Shown: one piece after another, positions 55,250 through 64,000 of the stretch | How the letters are laid out: each line of letters opens with the position of its first letter | Position numbering within the stretch: position 1 is the first letter of the stretch | DNA from: JADJDM01 sp044352985 | GTDB lineage: Bacteria; Bacteroidota; Bacteroidia; B-17B0; Aurantibacillaceae | Direction: 5' to 3' | Assembly (NCBI GenBank): GCA_044352985.1 | Contig: JBILCU010000015.1 | Span: 1-64,000, forward strand | DNA: 64,000 nucleotides | Made by a program: the position numbers and the translations under genes | The notes under the pieces: generated by a model | What the model saw: the letters and a program-made list of their open reading frames with translations, nothing else | Databases searched by the model: none | Told to the model about the DNA's origin: nothing

Positions 55250-55426
55250 ATAAATATGAACAAATAATCAATTGATTTATTTATCAGTTTTTGATAAAAG
55301 GCAAAAATATCAATAAAACCTTAATTACAACTAAATCATAATCGTATAATTCAAATTGATATCGCTAATTATTCACAGCTTTTTGGTAAGTTTGCACAAA
55401 ATTACAAATTACATATCAGCTAAGCT

Positions 55427-55744
55427 ATGAAAGAAATAAATGTACAGGAATTAAAAGCAATGATGGATGCTAAAGAAGATTTCACGTTAATTGATGTAAG
55501 AGAAGAATATGAGTTTGAAGCAGCAAACATTGGTGCTGTTTTAATTCCGATGGGTGATATTATGGAACGCGTAAATGAAGTTCCAAAAGACAAAACAGTA
55601 GTTATTCATTGCAGAAGCGGAAAACGTTCGGCAACAGTTATTGGTGCGCTTGAACAAAATTTTGGTTATACCAACTTAATAAATTTAAAAGGCGGCATAA
55701 TGGCTTGGGCTAGCGAAATCGATTCTACATTAAACCCTTCTTAA
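55427..55744 (+). CDS. Rhodanese-like single-domain protein
   Basis: A 105-residue cytosolic protein with the rhodanese fold: LIDVREEYEFEAANIGAVLIP and the active-site loop HCRSGKRS with C62. Such proteins carry persulfide sulfur for various acceptors. A -7-like element TAAGTTTGC lies at 55387-55395. The DedA gene starts 3 bp after the stop, so the pair is co-transcribed. Confidence 0.93.
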   Translation: MKEINVQELKAMMDAKEDFTLIDVREEYEFEAANIGAVLIPMGDIMERVNEVPKDKTVVIHCRSGKRSATVIGALEQNFGYTNLINLKGGIMAWASEIDSTLNPS

Positions 55745-55747
55745 TTC

Positions 55748-56410
55748 ATGGCATCTTGCGATTGTTCTACATTATGGTTTTTAGATATTTTATTAAAAAC
55801 CAAATGTTTTATTCAATGTTTTATTGAAAATCATGGTACACTAACCTATTTTTTAATCTGTTTAATTGTTTTCTGTGAAACAGGATTGGTGGCAACTCCT
55901 TTTTTGCCTGGTGACTCTTTACTCTTTACTTCCGGCATGTTTGCTGCAATCTATCCTCAGGTTTTAAATCCTTTTTTAATGATTGTACTACTTGTGATTG
56001 CTGCTGTTCTTGGCGACAATGTAAATTATATTATAGGAAAAAAATTAGGCGTAAAAATATTTGAGATTAAATTCCTGAATAAAATCATTAAAAAAGAATA
56101 CCTTCAAAAAACACAATTGTTTTACGAAAAACATGGAGGTAAAACCATCATCATGGCACGCTTTGTTCCTATAGTTAGAACTTTTGCACCTTTTGCCGCA
56201 GGTATGGGAAACATGAACTATAAAAAATACATCACATTTTGTGTTATTGGAGGAATTGTATGGGTGAGTTCGTTAACTCTTGCCGGTTATTTTTTAGGTT
56301 CCTATCCATGGATACAAAAAAACTATGAAAAAGTAGTTTTTAGTATTGTTGGTATTTCAATCTTACCCATTTTGTTTGGATTTTTAAAGTCAAAATTCAG
56401 CAAAAATTAA
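55748..56410 (+). CDS. DedA family membrane protein
   Basis: A 220-residue inner-membrane protein with the family motifs FLPGDSLLFTSG and ARFVPIVRTFAPFAAGMGNM, and about five hydrophobic segments. DedA/VTT proteins are lipid scramblases or transporters, with members recycling undecaprenyl phosphate. A cysteine-rich N terminus (MASCDCSTLW) is unusual but may be chance. It is co-transcribed with the rhodanese gene. Confidence 0.93.
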   Translation: MASCDCSTLWFLDILLKTKCFIQCFIENHGTLTYFLICLIVFCETGLVATPFLPGDSLLFTSGMFAAIYPQVLNPFLMIVLLVIAAVLGDNVNYIIGKKLGVKIFEIKFLNKIIKKEYLQKTQLFYEKHGGKTIIMARFVPIVRTFAPFAAGMGNMNYKKYITFCVIGGIVWVSSLTLAGYFLGSYPWIQKNYEKVVFSIVGISILPILFGFLKSKFSKN

Positions 56411-56420
56411 TTACTTTCTT

Positions 56421-56861
56421 TTGTCTTCAAAAGATATATATCCCATTGAATATCCGGCCATAAAATCTGCCAGTGTGTTTTATTTTAATACACCATCAGG
56501 TTTGCGCTACGAGGTACGTTTTGGAAGATTTCAGGATAATATATTACATGCTACCATTGTTTTTGGAGTTGTAAATGAAGAGTTTGAAGGAGAAGAATAT
56601 TCAACAACTAACCGCGGTGAAGTTTTTGGGGTAATGCGCACAATTGCTGAAATAGTAAGGTATTTTATGAGTGAACATCCTAAAATAAACACATTTGAGT
56701 TTAGTGCAATTGATGAACCCGATGAAAATGGTAAAAACACAAATGCAAGAATGCATTTATACGAAAGGTACTTGCCTCAAATTTTTGATTCAACATGGTT
56801 GTTTGAAATACAACTTAATAAAGCAATAGTTAGAAAAACAACTAATTCGCTAAAGCTTTAA
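56421..56861 (+). CDS. Uncharacterised 146-residue protein
   Basis: I do not recognise a family. The protein appears soluble and alpha/beta, with paired strands (SGLRYEVRFGRF, ILHATIVFGVV), a helix around GEVFGVMRTIAEIVRYFM, and an EFSAIDEPDENGKNTNARMH segment. There is no signal peptide or membrane helix. The start is TTG at 56421, 10 bp after the DedA stop; no better start is available. It may be the third gene of the rhodanese-DedA unit. It was kept because the frame is long, the codon use matches the neighbours and the spacing fits. Confidence 0.6.
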   Translation: MSSKDIYPIEYPAIKSASVFYFNTPSGLRYEVRFGRFQDNILHATIVFGVVNEEFEGEEYSTTNRGEVFGVMRTIAEIVRYFMSEHPKINTFEFSAIDEPDENGKNTNARMHLYERYLPQIFDSTWLFEIQLNKAIVRKTTNSLKL

Positions 56862-56920
56862 CGCAATTACTTTACTTTCTATTCCTTTTTTTCTAATTTT
56901 CAGAAATAAAATTTATTGTG

Positions 56921-58837
56921 ATGAAGAACTATCCCTATCAAATTCATTCTATTGAAAACTATCACGAACAGTATGCTAAAAGCGTTAATCAATCCGAACA
57001 ATTTTGGGAGGAAATAGCACAACATTTTGTTTGGAAAAAAAAATGGGATACTGTTCTTGATTGGGATTTTAATAACTTTAATGTAAATTGGTTTAAAGGC
57101 GGAAAACTAAATATCACTGAAAATTGTTTAGACAGACATTTAAAAGAAAATGCCGCAACACCAGCTATTATTTGGGAACCGAATAACCCTAATGAAAAAA
57201 ACCAAATAATAACTTATGAAGAATTGCATTTTAAAGTGATGCAGTTTGCCAACGTACTAAAAAATAATGGAGTAAAAAAAGGCGATCGTGTATGCATTTA
57301 CATGGGCATGATTCCTGAATTGGCAATTGCAGTTTTGGCTTGTGCACGCATAGGTGCAATACATTCTGTAATTTTCGGTGGATTTTCAGCTCAAGCCATT
57401 TCAGATCGTTTAGATGATGCAAGTTCAACATTTATTATTACCTGCGATGGCGCATTTAGAGGTGCAAAAGACATTCCGCTAAAAAGTGTAATTGATGATG
57501 CATTACAAAATAACTCCACAGTAAAAAAAGTAATCGTTGCAAAACGCACCAATTGCAATGTTATTATGCAAGCTGATCGCGATGCTTGGTGGGAAGACGA
57601 AATTAAAAAAGTTGAATTGCAAGGCAATCCCTTTTGCTTTGCTGAGGAAATGGATGCAGAAGACCTATTATTTATTCTTTACACCTCTGGTTCCACAGGG
57701 AAACCAAAAGGTGTGGTACACACAACAGCCGGTTACATGATTTGGGCAAACTATACATTTGTAAATGTATTTCAATATCAGCCGGGACAAGTTCATTTTT
57801 GCACAGCAGATATTGGATGGATAACCGGACACAGTTACATTATTTATGGACCGCTTAGCGCGGGCGGTACAACATTGTTGTTTGAAGGCATACCAACTTG
57901 GCCTGATGCCGGTAGATTTTGGGACATTGTAGACAAGCACCAGGCAACTATTTTATATACTGCGCCAACCGCAATAAGAAGTTTGATGGGCTTTGGAATC
58001 GAACCAATTGAAGATAAAAAATTAAATTCATTAAAAGTTTTAGGTTCAGTAGGAGAACCTATTAATGAGGAAGCCTGGCAGTGGTATTACAAAAATATAG
58101 GAAAAGAAAACTGTCCGGTGGTAGATACCTGGTGGCAAACCGAAACCGGCGGCATCATGATTTCGAATTTAGCTGGTGTTACACCTGCTAAACCTGCCTT
58201 TGCAACGCTGCCATTACCAGGAGTGCAGCCTTGCTTAATGGATGAAAAAGGAAATGAAATTTTAGAAAATAATATAACCGGCAATTTATGCATCAAATTT
58301 CCATGGCCGGGAATGATTAGAACAACTTATAACGATCATGAACGTTGCCAACAAACTTATTTCTCCTCTTATGAAGGAAAATATTTTACCGGTGATGGCT
58401 GCCTAAGAGACCAAGATGGAAACTATAGAATAACAGGACGAGTAGATGATGTATTAAATGTTAGTGGTCACCGAATTGGGACTGCAGAAGTAGAAAACGC
58501 CATCAATATGCATCCATCAGTTATAGAAAGCGCCGTAGTTGGGTTTCCTCATGAGGTAAAAGGCCAAGGAATTTATGCTTATGTAATTTATGAACGAAAC
58601 CCTGAAGATGAAGCAAAAGCAAAATTAGAAATAGCCCAAACCGTAACTAAACTTATTGGCGCTATTGCCAAACCCGATAAAATTCAGTTTGTGCCGGGCT
58701 TACCAAAAACCCGAAGTGGAAAAATCATGCGCAGAATTTTAAGGAAAATTGCTGAAGGCGATACAACTAATTTAGGCGACATTTCTACCCTACTCGATCC
58801 GGCTATTGTAGATGTATTGAAGGAAGGGAAGTTGTAA
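56921..58837 (+). CDS. acs: Acetyl-CoA synthetase (AMP-forming)
   Basis: A 638-residue ANL enzyme that activates acetate to acetyl-CoA through acetyl-AMP. Motifs: YTSGSTGKPKGVVHT (A3), VDTWWQTETGG (A5), GRVDDVLNVSGHRIGTAEVE (A8 region) and TRSGKIMRR with the catalytic lysine (A10), which in other species is controlled by acetylation. Length is normal. The ATG at 56921 is preferred to the GTG directly before it. Gene order suggests it is transcribed alone. Confidence 0.96.
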   Translation: MKNYPYQIHSIENYHEQYAKSVNQSEQFWEEIAQHFVWKKKWDTVLDWDFNNFNVNWFKGGKLNITENCLDRHLKENAATPAIIWEPNNPNEKNQIITYEELHFKVMQFANVLKNNGVKKGDRVCIYMGMIPELAIAVLACARIGAIHSVIFGGFSAQAISDRLDDASSTFIITCDGAFRGAKDIPLKSVIDDALQNNSTVKKVIVAKRTNCNVIMQADRDAWWEDEIKKVELQGNPFCFAEEMDAEDLLFILYTSGSTGKPKGVVHTTAGYMIWANYTFVNVFQYQPGQVHFCTADIGWITGHSYIIYGPLSAGGTTLLFEGIPTWPDAGRFWDIVDKHQATILYTAPTAIRSLMGFGIEPIEDKKLNSLKVLGSVGEPINEEAWQWYYKNIGKENCPVVDTWWQTETGGIMISNLAGVTPAKPAFATLPLPGVQPCLMDEKGNEILENNITGNLCIKFPWPGMIRTTYNDHERCQQTYFSSYEGKYFTGDGCLRDQDGNYRITGRVDDVLNVSGHRIGTAEVENAINMHPSVIESAVVGFPHEVKGQGIYAYVIYERNPEDEAKAKLEIAQTVTKLIGAIAKPDKIQFVPGLPKTRSGKIMRRILRKIAEGDTTNLGDISTLLDPAIVDVLKEGKL

Positions 58838-58926
58838 TTTTATACTTTTAAAGAGTAACTTTTGATTACCTATAGTCCAAAAAATTATTTTTTGGAAGCA
58901 TACTGATCAATTAATTTCATGAAAAA

Positions 58927-60867
58927 TTAGTCAAAATTGAACTCCCAAGCAGAGGTATAACAACCTTGCTCCTCGCAATAATCAATTAACTCTTTGTAAA
59001 ATGTATGATTGGCAAGTGTTGCGGAATCACCTATCATTACTAGCTTTTTACGAGCGCGAGTAAGAGCTACGTTGGTTCTTCTGATATCAGATAAAAATCC
59101 TATTTCACCTTTATCGTTTGAACGAACAAAACTGATATAAATAACATCTCGTTCTTCACCTTGAAAACCATCTATGGTTTTAATAGAGCAATTGTTTTTA
59201 ATACTAGTTGGGAGTTCTATTTCATGAAATTGTTCGTGCAATGTTTCAATCTGACTTTTATACGGTGCAATAATTCCAATACTTAATGATTCCAAATTTA
59301 TTGAATGTTGTTGGCATTCATTTATCATAATTTGTAAATGTTTCCAAATTAAATTTGCCTCGGGTGGATTATACAAACTCAACGTTTCCTGATTTTGGAG
59401 CTCTTCAAAACCGCAGCCCGCTGTATCAATAAACTGAATAGCTTTATATAATAAAGGCACGTTTTCATCTGAAAGGATAGAAGTTTCTTTTACACTTACA
59501 TCGGCACTTAATTCATTATTGTAAAAAACTTTGTTCGAAAAATGCATGATAGCATTGTGCATTCTGTACTGAATAGTTAGCAACACAGAAAGTTCAGTTT
59601 GCTTCATCATTCTATCAAGAACCGTTTGTTTTAATCCACCTTGTTCGGCCTCTCTACTTTTAACAACCGGAGGTAATTGAAAATGATCTCCTGCTAAAAT
59701 GATTCGGTTACTTTTTAATAATGGTATCCATAGCATTGGATCTAAAGCTTGTGATGCTTCATCAAAAAATAAAGTAGAAAATTTTTTATATCTTAAAAAT
59801 TTAGAAGATGCATTAACTGGCGTACATGTTATTACCTGAGCAGTATTCAATGCTTCATCAATAATGTAATCTTCTAATAAATCAGCTTCTTTCACGCAAC
59901 GTTTGGCTTCGTTGTAATACATGCTTCTTTGTTCTGCTTCTTCCTTACCAAAAGTACGTTTGTATTTGCTTGCCATTTTAAAATATTCCTCAGCAGTTTT
60001 ACGAAGCGATTTAATGTCTTTATAATACGAACTATTTATTATTTTGCCATCGATGGTTGTCTTTAATAAATCATCTGAAACCCTTGCAGGATGACCAATT
60101 CGTAACACAAGAATACCTTCTTCCAATAATTTTTCGGTTAATAAATCAACTGCAGTATTGGTTGGAGCGCAAACCAACACTTGCTTCTCTGTTTGAGTAG
60201 TTAATCTTATTGCCTGCACCAATGTTGTAGTTTTACCCGTGCCCGGCGGACCATGAATGATTGCTATATCTTTTGCTGCAAGTACATGCCTTACTGCCCT
60301 ATTTTGTGATAAATTTAAATGAGGTAAAATAATGTTATCATCCTTTGGGAAAAAGTTTGCTTGCTCGTTACCGTAAATCATTTCTCTCAACTCCTCTACC
60401 CGATTATCTTTTGCTTTTATCAATTTTTCCAATGCAAAAAACATTTCCTGATAACTGGTTGAATCAAACTGAAGATTTAAACCAAGTTTGCCATCATATA
60501 CCCAATCGGGCAATTCATCGGCGTTTACAATCAATTTAATTGAATTGCGGTAAACACTTTTAATGGTACCACCAATCTCAATCAACTCGTTATTTTTATT
60601 ACTAAACAACGATACATTTTTCCCCGCACCAAACTGATGCGATTTATCCAAATAGGTTGTACGCTCAAGCTCAATCATTACATGTTTGCTACCGGAAGGT
60701 TCTTCTGAATTAATAACTATTGGATACCATGTAAACCCGTTTTCTCTTCGCTTATTGATGTCTGCTCGCAAAAATTCTTCTTTAAACAATCTGTAATCCT
60801 CTTCTTGTTCAATGGATAATAATTTTTTAAGTTGGGTTAAGTGCGTAATGCTTTTACTTTCATTCAT
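58927..60867 (-). CDS. SF1 helicase (IGHMBP2/Dna2-NAM7 type)
   Basis: A 646-residue UPF1-like superfamily 1 helicase. Motif I is HGPPGTGKTTT, II is LFFDEASQA, III is LAGDHFQLPPVV, IV region is TIQYRMHNAIMHFSN, V is TIDGFQGEERDVI, and VI is VALTRARKKLVMIGD. The N-terminal 190 residues resemble the stalk/1B beta-barrel region of IGHMBP2. Members unwind DNA or RNA, and the bacterial role is not defined. The ATG at 60867 is chosen over a TTG three codons upstream. A TAAATTTG element lies just before the start. Confidence 0.92.
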   Translation of the reverse strand: MNESKSITHLTQLKKLLSIEQEEDYRLFKEEFLRADINKRRENGFTWYPIVINSEEPSGSKHVMIELERTTYLDKSHQFGAGKNVSLFSNKNNELIEIGGTIKSVYRNSIKLIVNADELPDWVYDGKLGLNLQFDSTSYQEMFFALEKLIKAKDNRVEELREMIYGNEQANFFPKDDNIILPHLNLSQNRAVRHVLAAKDIAIIHGPPGTGKTTTLVQAIRLTTQTEKQVLVCAPTNTAVDLLTEKLLEEGILVLRIGHPARVSDDLLKTTIDGKIINSSYYKDIKSLRKTAEEYFKMASKYKRTFGKEEAEQRSMYYNEAKRCVKEADLLEDYIIDEALNTAQVITCTPVNASSKFLRYKKFSTLFFDEASQALDPMLWIPLLKSNRIILAGDHFQLPPVVKSREAEQGGLKQTVLDRMMKQTELSVLLTIQYRMHNAIMHFSNKVFYNNELSADVSVKETSILSDENVPLLYKAIQFIDTAGCGFEELQNQETLSLYNPPEANLIWKHLQIMINECQQHSINLESLSIGIIAPYKSQIETLHEQFHEIELPTSIKNNCSIKTIDGFQGEERDVIYISFVRSNDKGEIGFLSDIRRTNVALTRARKKLVMIGDSATLANHTFYKELIDYCEEQGCYTSAWEFNFD

Positions 60868-61358
60868 GTACCACAAATTTATTCAATAGTTTAAGTAACT
60901 GAATATAATTAAATTCAATTTTTTTAAGTACTGCAATTACTTTTATGATTTAACTATTTTCATAGAGGATAATCAATTAATAATCACTTTTTTTAAATCA
61001 TTAATGATTTAGTTTTTAGAATATTGAAATTGGCGCAGCAAAGGAGAACAAAAGCGTAAAGAAATGTTAAATCCTTGGAGAGATTTTAGCTTTTGATTGA
61101 CGTTCGCAATTTATTGCGATTGCCTTGGCAATTTCTTGATTTTTCTTTGATACTGCTCACGCACAACCTGGCTCAAATGTGTACAGCACATTTGCCCTAA
61201 TCAAGTAAAAGAAAGTACACAATATAAAAACGAAAAACAAGAAGCACTATTACGGTCAAACTGAAATAGTAAAAATTTTTTAATCAAATTTAATGTCTAA
61301 TAAATGATTTAGTTTAAAGTAAAATTAAACACTTATAGTTCTGATTAACTATCTTTAC
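60868..61358. other. 491-bp divergent intergenic region with a dispersed repeat
   Basis: Between the divergent helicase and tatD genes. It holds copy 2 of the dispersed repeat (61025-61216). A TATCTTTAC at 61350-61358, immediately before the tatD ATG, resembles a -7 element. No gene is seen. Confidence 0.5.
61025..61216 (-). repeat. Dispersed intergenic repeat, copy 2 with replaced segment
   Basis: Minus-strand copy of the element at 51071-51231. The left arm (actttctttta) and core (aagaaaaatcaagaaattgc) match. The right arm of the first copy's hairpin is replaced by about 46 nt containing its own inverted repeat caaatgtg / cacatttg. The rest aligns to gcgccaatttc. Confidence 0.83.
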
Positions 61359-62129
61359 ATGATGCAATTTATTGACACACATACGCATTTATATGCCGAA
61401 GAATTTGATGCCGACAGAAAACTATCCGTTGAAAAATGTATAACACAAGGCATAAATAAATTATTTTTACCAAACGTAGATTCTGAAAGCATTTTAAGAA
61501 TGCTACAATTGGAGGCAGATTACCCTGAAAACTGCTTTGCTATGATGGGATTACATCCCTGCTCGGTAAATCATGATTTTGAAAAAGAATTGGCTATTGT
61601 AAAATCATGGTTAGAGAAAAGAAACTTTATTGCAGTTGGTGAAATTGGCATTGATTTATATTGGGATAAAACTTTCATAAATGAACAGCTACATTGTTTT
61701 GAAACTCAAATTCATTGGGCACTGGAATATGATTTGCCTATTGTGATTCATTGCAGAGATGCCTTTGATGAAATTTACAATGTTTTAAAAAAATTCTCAA
61801 CATTACCAAATGGCATTTTTCATTGCTTTAGCGGAAATATAGAACAAGCCAAAAAAATTATCGACCTCAACACTTTTAAATTAGGTATTGGCGGGGTGCT
61901 TACATTTAAAAATTCAGGACTTGATAAAGTAGTAGAACAGATTGATTTAAACCATTTGGTTTTAGAAACAGATTCGCCCTATTTAGCTCCGGTTCCGTAC
62001 CGTGGCAAACGCAATGAAAGTTCGTATTTACTACTTGTAGCTGAAAAATTAGCTGCACTAAAACAAGTAGCCCTGGAAGAAGTAGCAGAAATAACAACCC
62101 AAAATGCACTAAGTGTTTTCAAGATTTAA
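61359..62129 (+). CDS. TatD family metal-dependent hydrolase
   Basis: A 256-residue TIM-barrel hydrolase (YcfH/TatD type, 3'-5' exonuclease or deoxyribonuclease activity in studied members). Metal ligands are visible: H8 and H10 (DTHTHLY), the glutamate in GEIGIDLYWD, histidines in IVIHCRDA and IFHCFSG, and the aspartate in LETDSPYL. The next gene starts 3 bp after its stop, so the two are likely co-transcribed. Confidence 0.95.
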   Translation: MMQFIDTHTHLYAEEFDADRKLSVEKCITQGINKLFLPNVDSESILRMLQLEADYPENCFAMMGLHPCSVNHDFEKELAIVKSWLEKRNFIAVGEIGIDLYWDKTFINEQLHCFETQIHWALEYDLPIVIHCRDAFDEIYNVLKKFSTLPNGIFHCFSGNIEQAKKIIDLNTFKLGIGGVLTFKNSGLDKVVEQIDLNHLVLETDSPYLAPVPYRGKRNESSYLLLVAEKLAALKQVALEEVAEITTQNALSVFKI

Positions 62130-62132
62130 TGC

Positions 62133-62954
62133 ATGTATAACAACCGATTTGTAAAAACAATTGTTTATGGAAGTATATTAATTTCTGTTGCCGGATTATG
62201 TCAGGTAATACTTACACAACGAATGTTTGATATTACGTTTAACTACCGTTCACTCTCCTATCAATTATTTGTATTACTATCTACTTTTTTGCAGTATAAC
62301 ATGCAGCGTGGTTATTCTCTCATTCATAATCAATATAACAGCGAACGCTACCAATGGCTGTTGATCAATAAAAAACAAATGATGATTGCTATGGGTGTAT
62401 GCTTAATTGCGGTTTTATTTTTGTGCAATTGGCTCAGCTGGACATCCATCATCATTATGATTTCTGCAGAATTAATTTCTACATTGTATTATCTAAAACC
62501 TTTCAACCTCAGAAAATACGGTTACTTCAAACCATTTTTAATTGGACTAATTTGGGTGATTACTTGCACAGTTGTTCCGCTCATTGAAGAAAATTTATTA
62601 AACAATAATGCTTGGTTTTTTATTATAGCTCAATTTTTATTGGTATCCGTTTTATGTATAGTCTTTGATATTAAAGACACCTTATGCGATATGCAAGATG
62701 GTATAAAAACTTATGCCAATACTTTGGGAATTAAATTTACAAAAAGCATATCTGTAATTCTTGCCATTATTTACTATTCATTAATTTATTTACTCAATGA
62801 CAATGACTTTTTAAATCTAACAAATGGTTTATTTACTTTATTACTTATTACAGCTATTGTATTTGCACAAGAAAAACGGCATTCGTTTTATTATTATGTT
62901 TTTGTAGATAGCTTATTAATACTACAGCTCATGATAGTAGCTTACCTAATTTAG
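62133..62954 (+). CDS. UbiA-like membrane protein lacking the first aspartate motif
   Basis: A 273-residue protein with about seven to eight membrane helices. The second polyprenyl-diphosphate motif of UbiA prenyltransferases is well kept (FDIKDTLCDMQDGIKTYANTLG region; D-x3-D spacing, then the typical KT..N.LG). At the place of the first NDxxDxxxD motif there is only NMQRGYSLIHNQYN with no aspartate. It may therefore have lost transferase activity or use another mechanism. Similar short UbiA-like proteins occur in other Bacteroidota. It follows tatD by 3 bp. Confidence 0.75.
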   Translation: MYNNRFVKTIVYGSILISVAGLCQVILTQRMFDITFNYRSLSYQLFVLLSTFLQYNMQRGYSLIHNQYNSERYQWLLINKKQMMIAMGVCLIAVLFLCNWLSWTSIIIMISAELISTLYYLKPFNLRKYGYFKPFLIGLIWVITCTVVPLIEENLLNNNAWFFIIAQFLLVSVLCIVFDIKDTLCDMQDGIKTYANTLGIKFTKSISVILAIIYYSLIYLLNDNDFLNLTNGLFTLLLITAIVFAQEKRHSFYYYVFVDSLLILQLMIVAYLI

Positions 62955-63016
62955 TTTGAATAATTAAATCACTTGCTTGAACTAAAAAATAAAAAAATTA
63001 GTTTAAATCAAAAAAA

Positions 63017-63727
63017 CTATACAATTGTTATGGCATCTTTCACGCTAAAACTACCAATTGCTTCTCTTCTTAGTGAAGTTAAATGTGCGCCGCTATTTAA
63101 TGCCAATCCAAAATCACGCGCAATGGAACGAATGTAGGTGCCTTTACTGCAAACAATTTTAAAGGAAACGTAGGGAAATTCTATTTTAGTAATTTCAAAT
63201 GCTTCAATTTCAATAGTTCTAGATTTCAATTCCGCTACTACACCTTCACGAGCAAGTTCATAAGAACGCTTACCATTTACCCAGATGGCAGAGAATACAG
63301 GAGGTACTTGTTCTTGTTTACCAAGAAAAGTATGAGCAGTAGTTAAAATCAAATCGCTTGTTATGTGTTCAGTTGGAAAAGTAAAATCAATTTCTTTTTC
63401 CAAATCGTAACACGGAGTAGTTGCACCTATAAAAAATGCACCAGTATATGTTTTTTTTTGTTGCTGAAACGATTCAATTTCTTTCGTTTTTTTTCCGGTA
63501 CAAATAATTAATAAACCAGTTGCCAAAGGATCGAGAGTACCTGCATGACCAACCTTAGGCTTTAACTTAACCCCATCTTTTTGAAACGACGAATGATGTT
63601 TAATACTGTGTTTTATTTTTGACACTACATTAAAAGATGTCCAGGTAATTGGTTTGTCTACTAAAAGTACTTCACCGGTTGAGAAATCTAGTAAATCATT
63701 ATTAATGTATTCTTGTAAAGTCAACAC
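63017..63727 (-). CDS. truB: tRNA pseudouridine(55) synthase TruB
   Basis: A 236-residue enzyme making pseudouridine 55 in the T loop of tRNAs. The catalytic D66 lies in GHAGTLDPLATGLL; the VDKPITWTSFNVV start, KTYTGAFFIGATT and the C-terminal CSKGTYIRSIARDFG are typical. A -7 element TAACTTTGC (minus, 63743-63751) lies 16 bp upstream. Confidence 0.96.
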   Translation of the reverse strand: MLTLQEYINNDLLDFSTGEVLLVDKPITWTSFNVVSKIKHSIKHHSSFQKDGVKLKPKVGHAGTLDPLATGLLIICTGKKTKEIESFQQQKKTYTGAFFIGATTPCYDLEKEIDFTFPTEHITSDLILTTAHTFLGKQEQVPPVFSAIWVNGKRSYELAREGVVAELKSRTIEIEAFEITKIEFPYVSFKIVCSKGTYIRSIARDFGLALNSGAHLTSLRREAIGSFSVKDAITIV

Positions 63728-63835
63728 TTTTTTTTTGAGTGGGCAAAGTTAAGTTTTTCTTTGAATGTTTCATTTTTTTGGTCATTAGTCTTGAGTTGTT
63801 AGTCCAGAGTGTTGAAAAATCATCCATATCAAACA

Positions 63836-63865
63836 AGAAATCTCAAATTAGTTTTTGAGATTTCT
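63836..63865. repeat. 12-bp perfect hairpin upstream of truB
   Basis: agaaatctcaaa and tttgagatttct flank a 6-nt loop. It has no T tract on either side, so it is not a typical terminator. Just right of it, tatcgtcgaaatgat resembles a degenerate end of the 137-bp array hairpin. It lies in the terminal 273 bp of the window, where no gene is seen. Confidence 0.7.
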
Positions 63866-64000
63866 ACTATCGTCGAAATGATAAATTATTTTCAATAACA
63901 ATATTTTAAATCCTAAAATCGTAAATTACTTAACCCGAATTGATAAATAAATTATAATTTAAACAAACATTTTTATTAAATTTGAATCATTGCCAAATGG

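Overview
The window is AT-rich chromosomal DNA of a member of the Bacteroidota. The evidence is type IX secretion (T9SS) cargo carrying both known C-terminal sorting-domain types, a PorG-like DUF6089 protein, the lineage-typical L28/L33/DUF4295/FtsY neighbourhood, an ExbB-ExbD-ExbD-TonB operon, promoters of the TAnnTTTG type, weak Shine-Dalgarno sequences and several probable TTG starts. The order or family cannot be fixed from the sequence. No phage, IS element, CRISPR array or rRNA operon is visible; most genes are housekeeping or envelope genes.

Layout. 1-6.7 kb: 3' part of a giant repeat adhesin (about 31 units of 147 bp, then Ig-like or cadherin-like domains and a CHU_C sorting domain), then a PorG-like outer-membrane protein. 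6.8-11.2 kb: MltG and a secreted subtilase with a type A sorting domain. 11.2-14.9 kb (minus): M42 peptidase, GH3-family enzyme, LysE-family exporter, DUF493. 14.9-22.3 kb (plus): PAP2 phosphatase, TolB-like protein, cupin-like protein, NAD(P)HX repair enzyme, PurA, LTA-synthase-like sulfatase-fold enzyme. 22.3-24.6 kb: methylmalonyl-CoA epimerase, DUF7793-like protein, membrane EEP protein. 24.7-28.5 kb: divergent cyanophycin synthetase and cyanophycinase. 28.6-33.2 kb: dihydrolipoyl dehydrogenase and the TonB operon. 33.3-38 kb: RluA-type synthase, FtsY, SIMPL, DUF4295, L33, aminopeptidase P, L28. 38-40 kb: SpoIIE-type phosphatase and an orphan membrane protein.

40.1-44.8 kb is rich in repeats: a 112-bp tandem array (3 copies), tRNA-Phe, a DbpA-like helicase, DUF1415, RNase HI, and a 137-bp tandem array (9 copies) filling a convergent gap. 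44.9-55.3 kb (minus) holds a 2015-residue alpha-2-macroglobulin-like protein and a three-gene SGNH / MBOAT / SGNH-LysM cassette that looks like an envelope O-acetylation system. 55.4-64 kb: rhodanese, DedA, an orphan, acetyl-CoA synthetase, SF1 helicase, TatD, a UbiA-like protein and TruB. A diverged intergenic repeat occurs in opposite orientations at 51.07-51.23 and 61.03-61.22 kb.

The genes do not form one pathway. The main functional groups are surface display through T9SS, envelope energy transduction and modification, nitrogen storage as cyanophycin, and translation. The least explained material is the non-coding repeat DNA, the two-subfamily adhesin repeat with its many potential O-glycosylation motifs, and a shared TAnnTTTGCAGCCC promoter block before rpmB, rpmG and tRNA-Phe.
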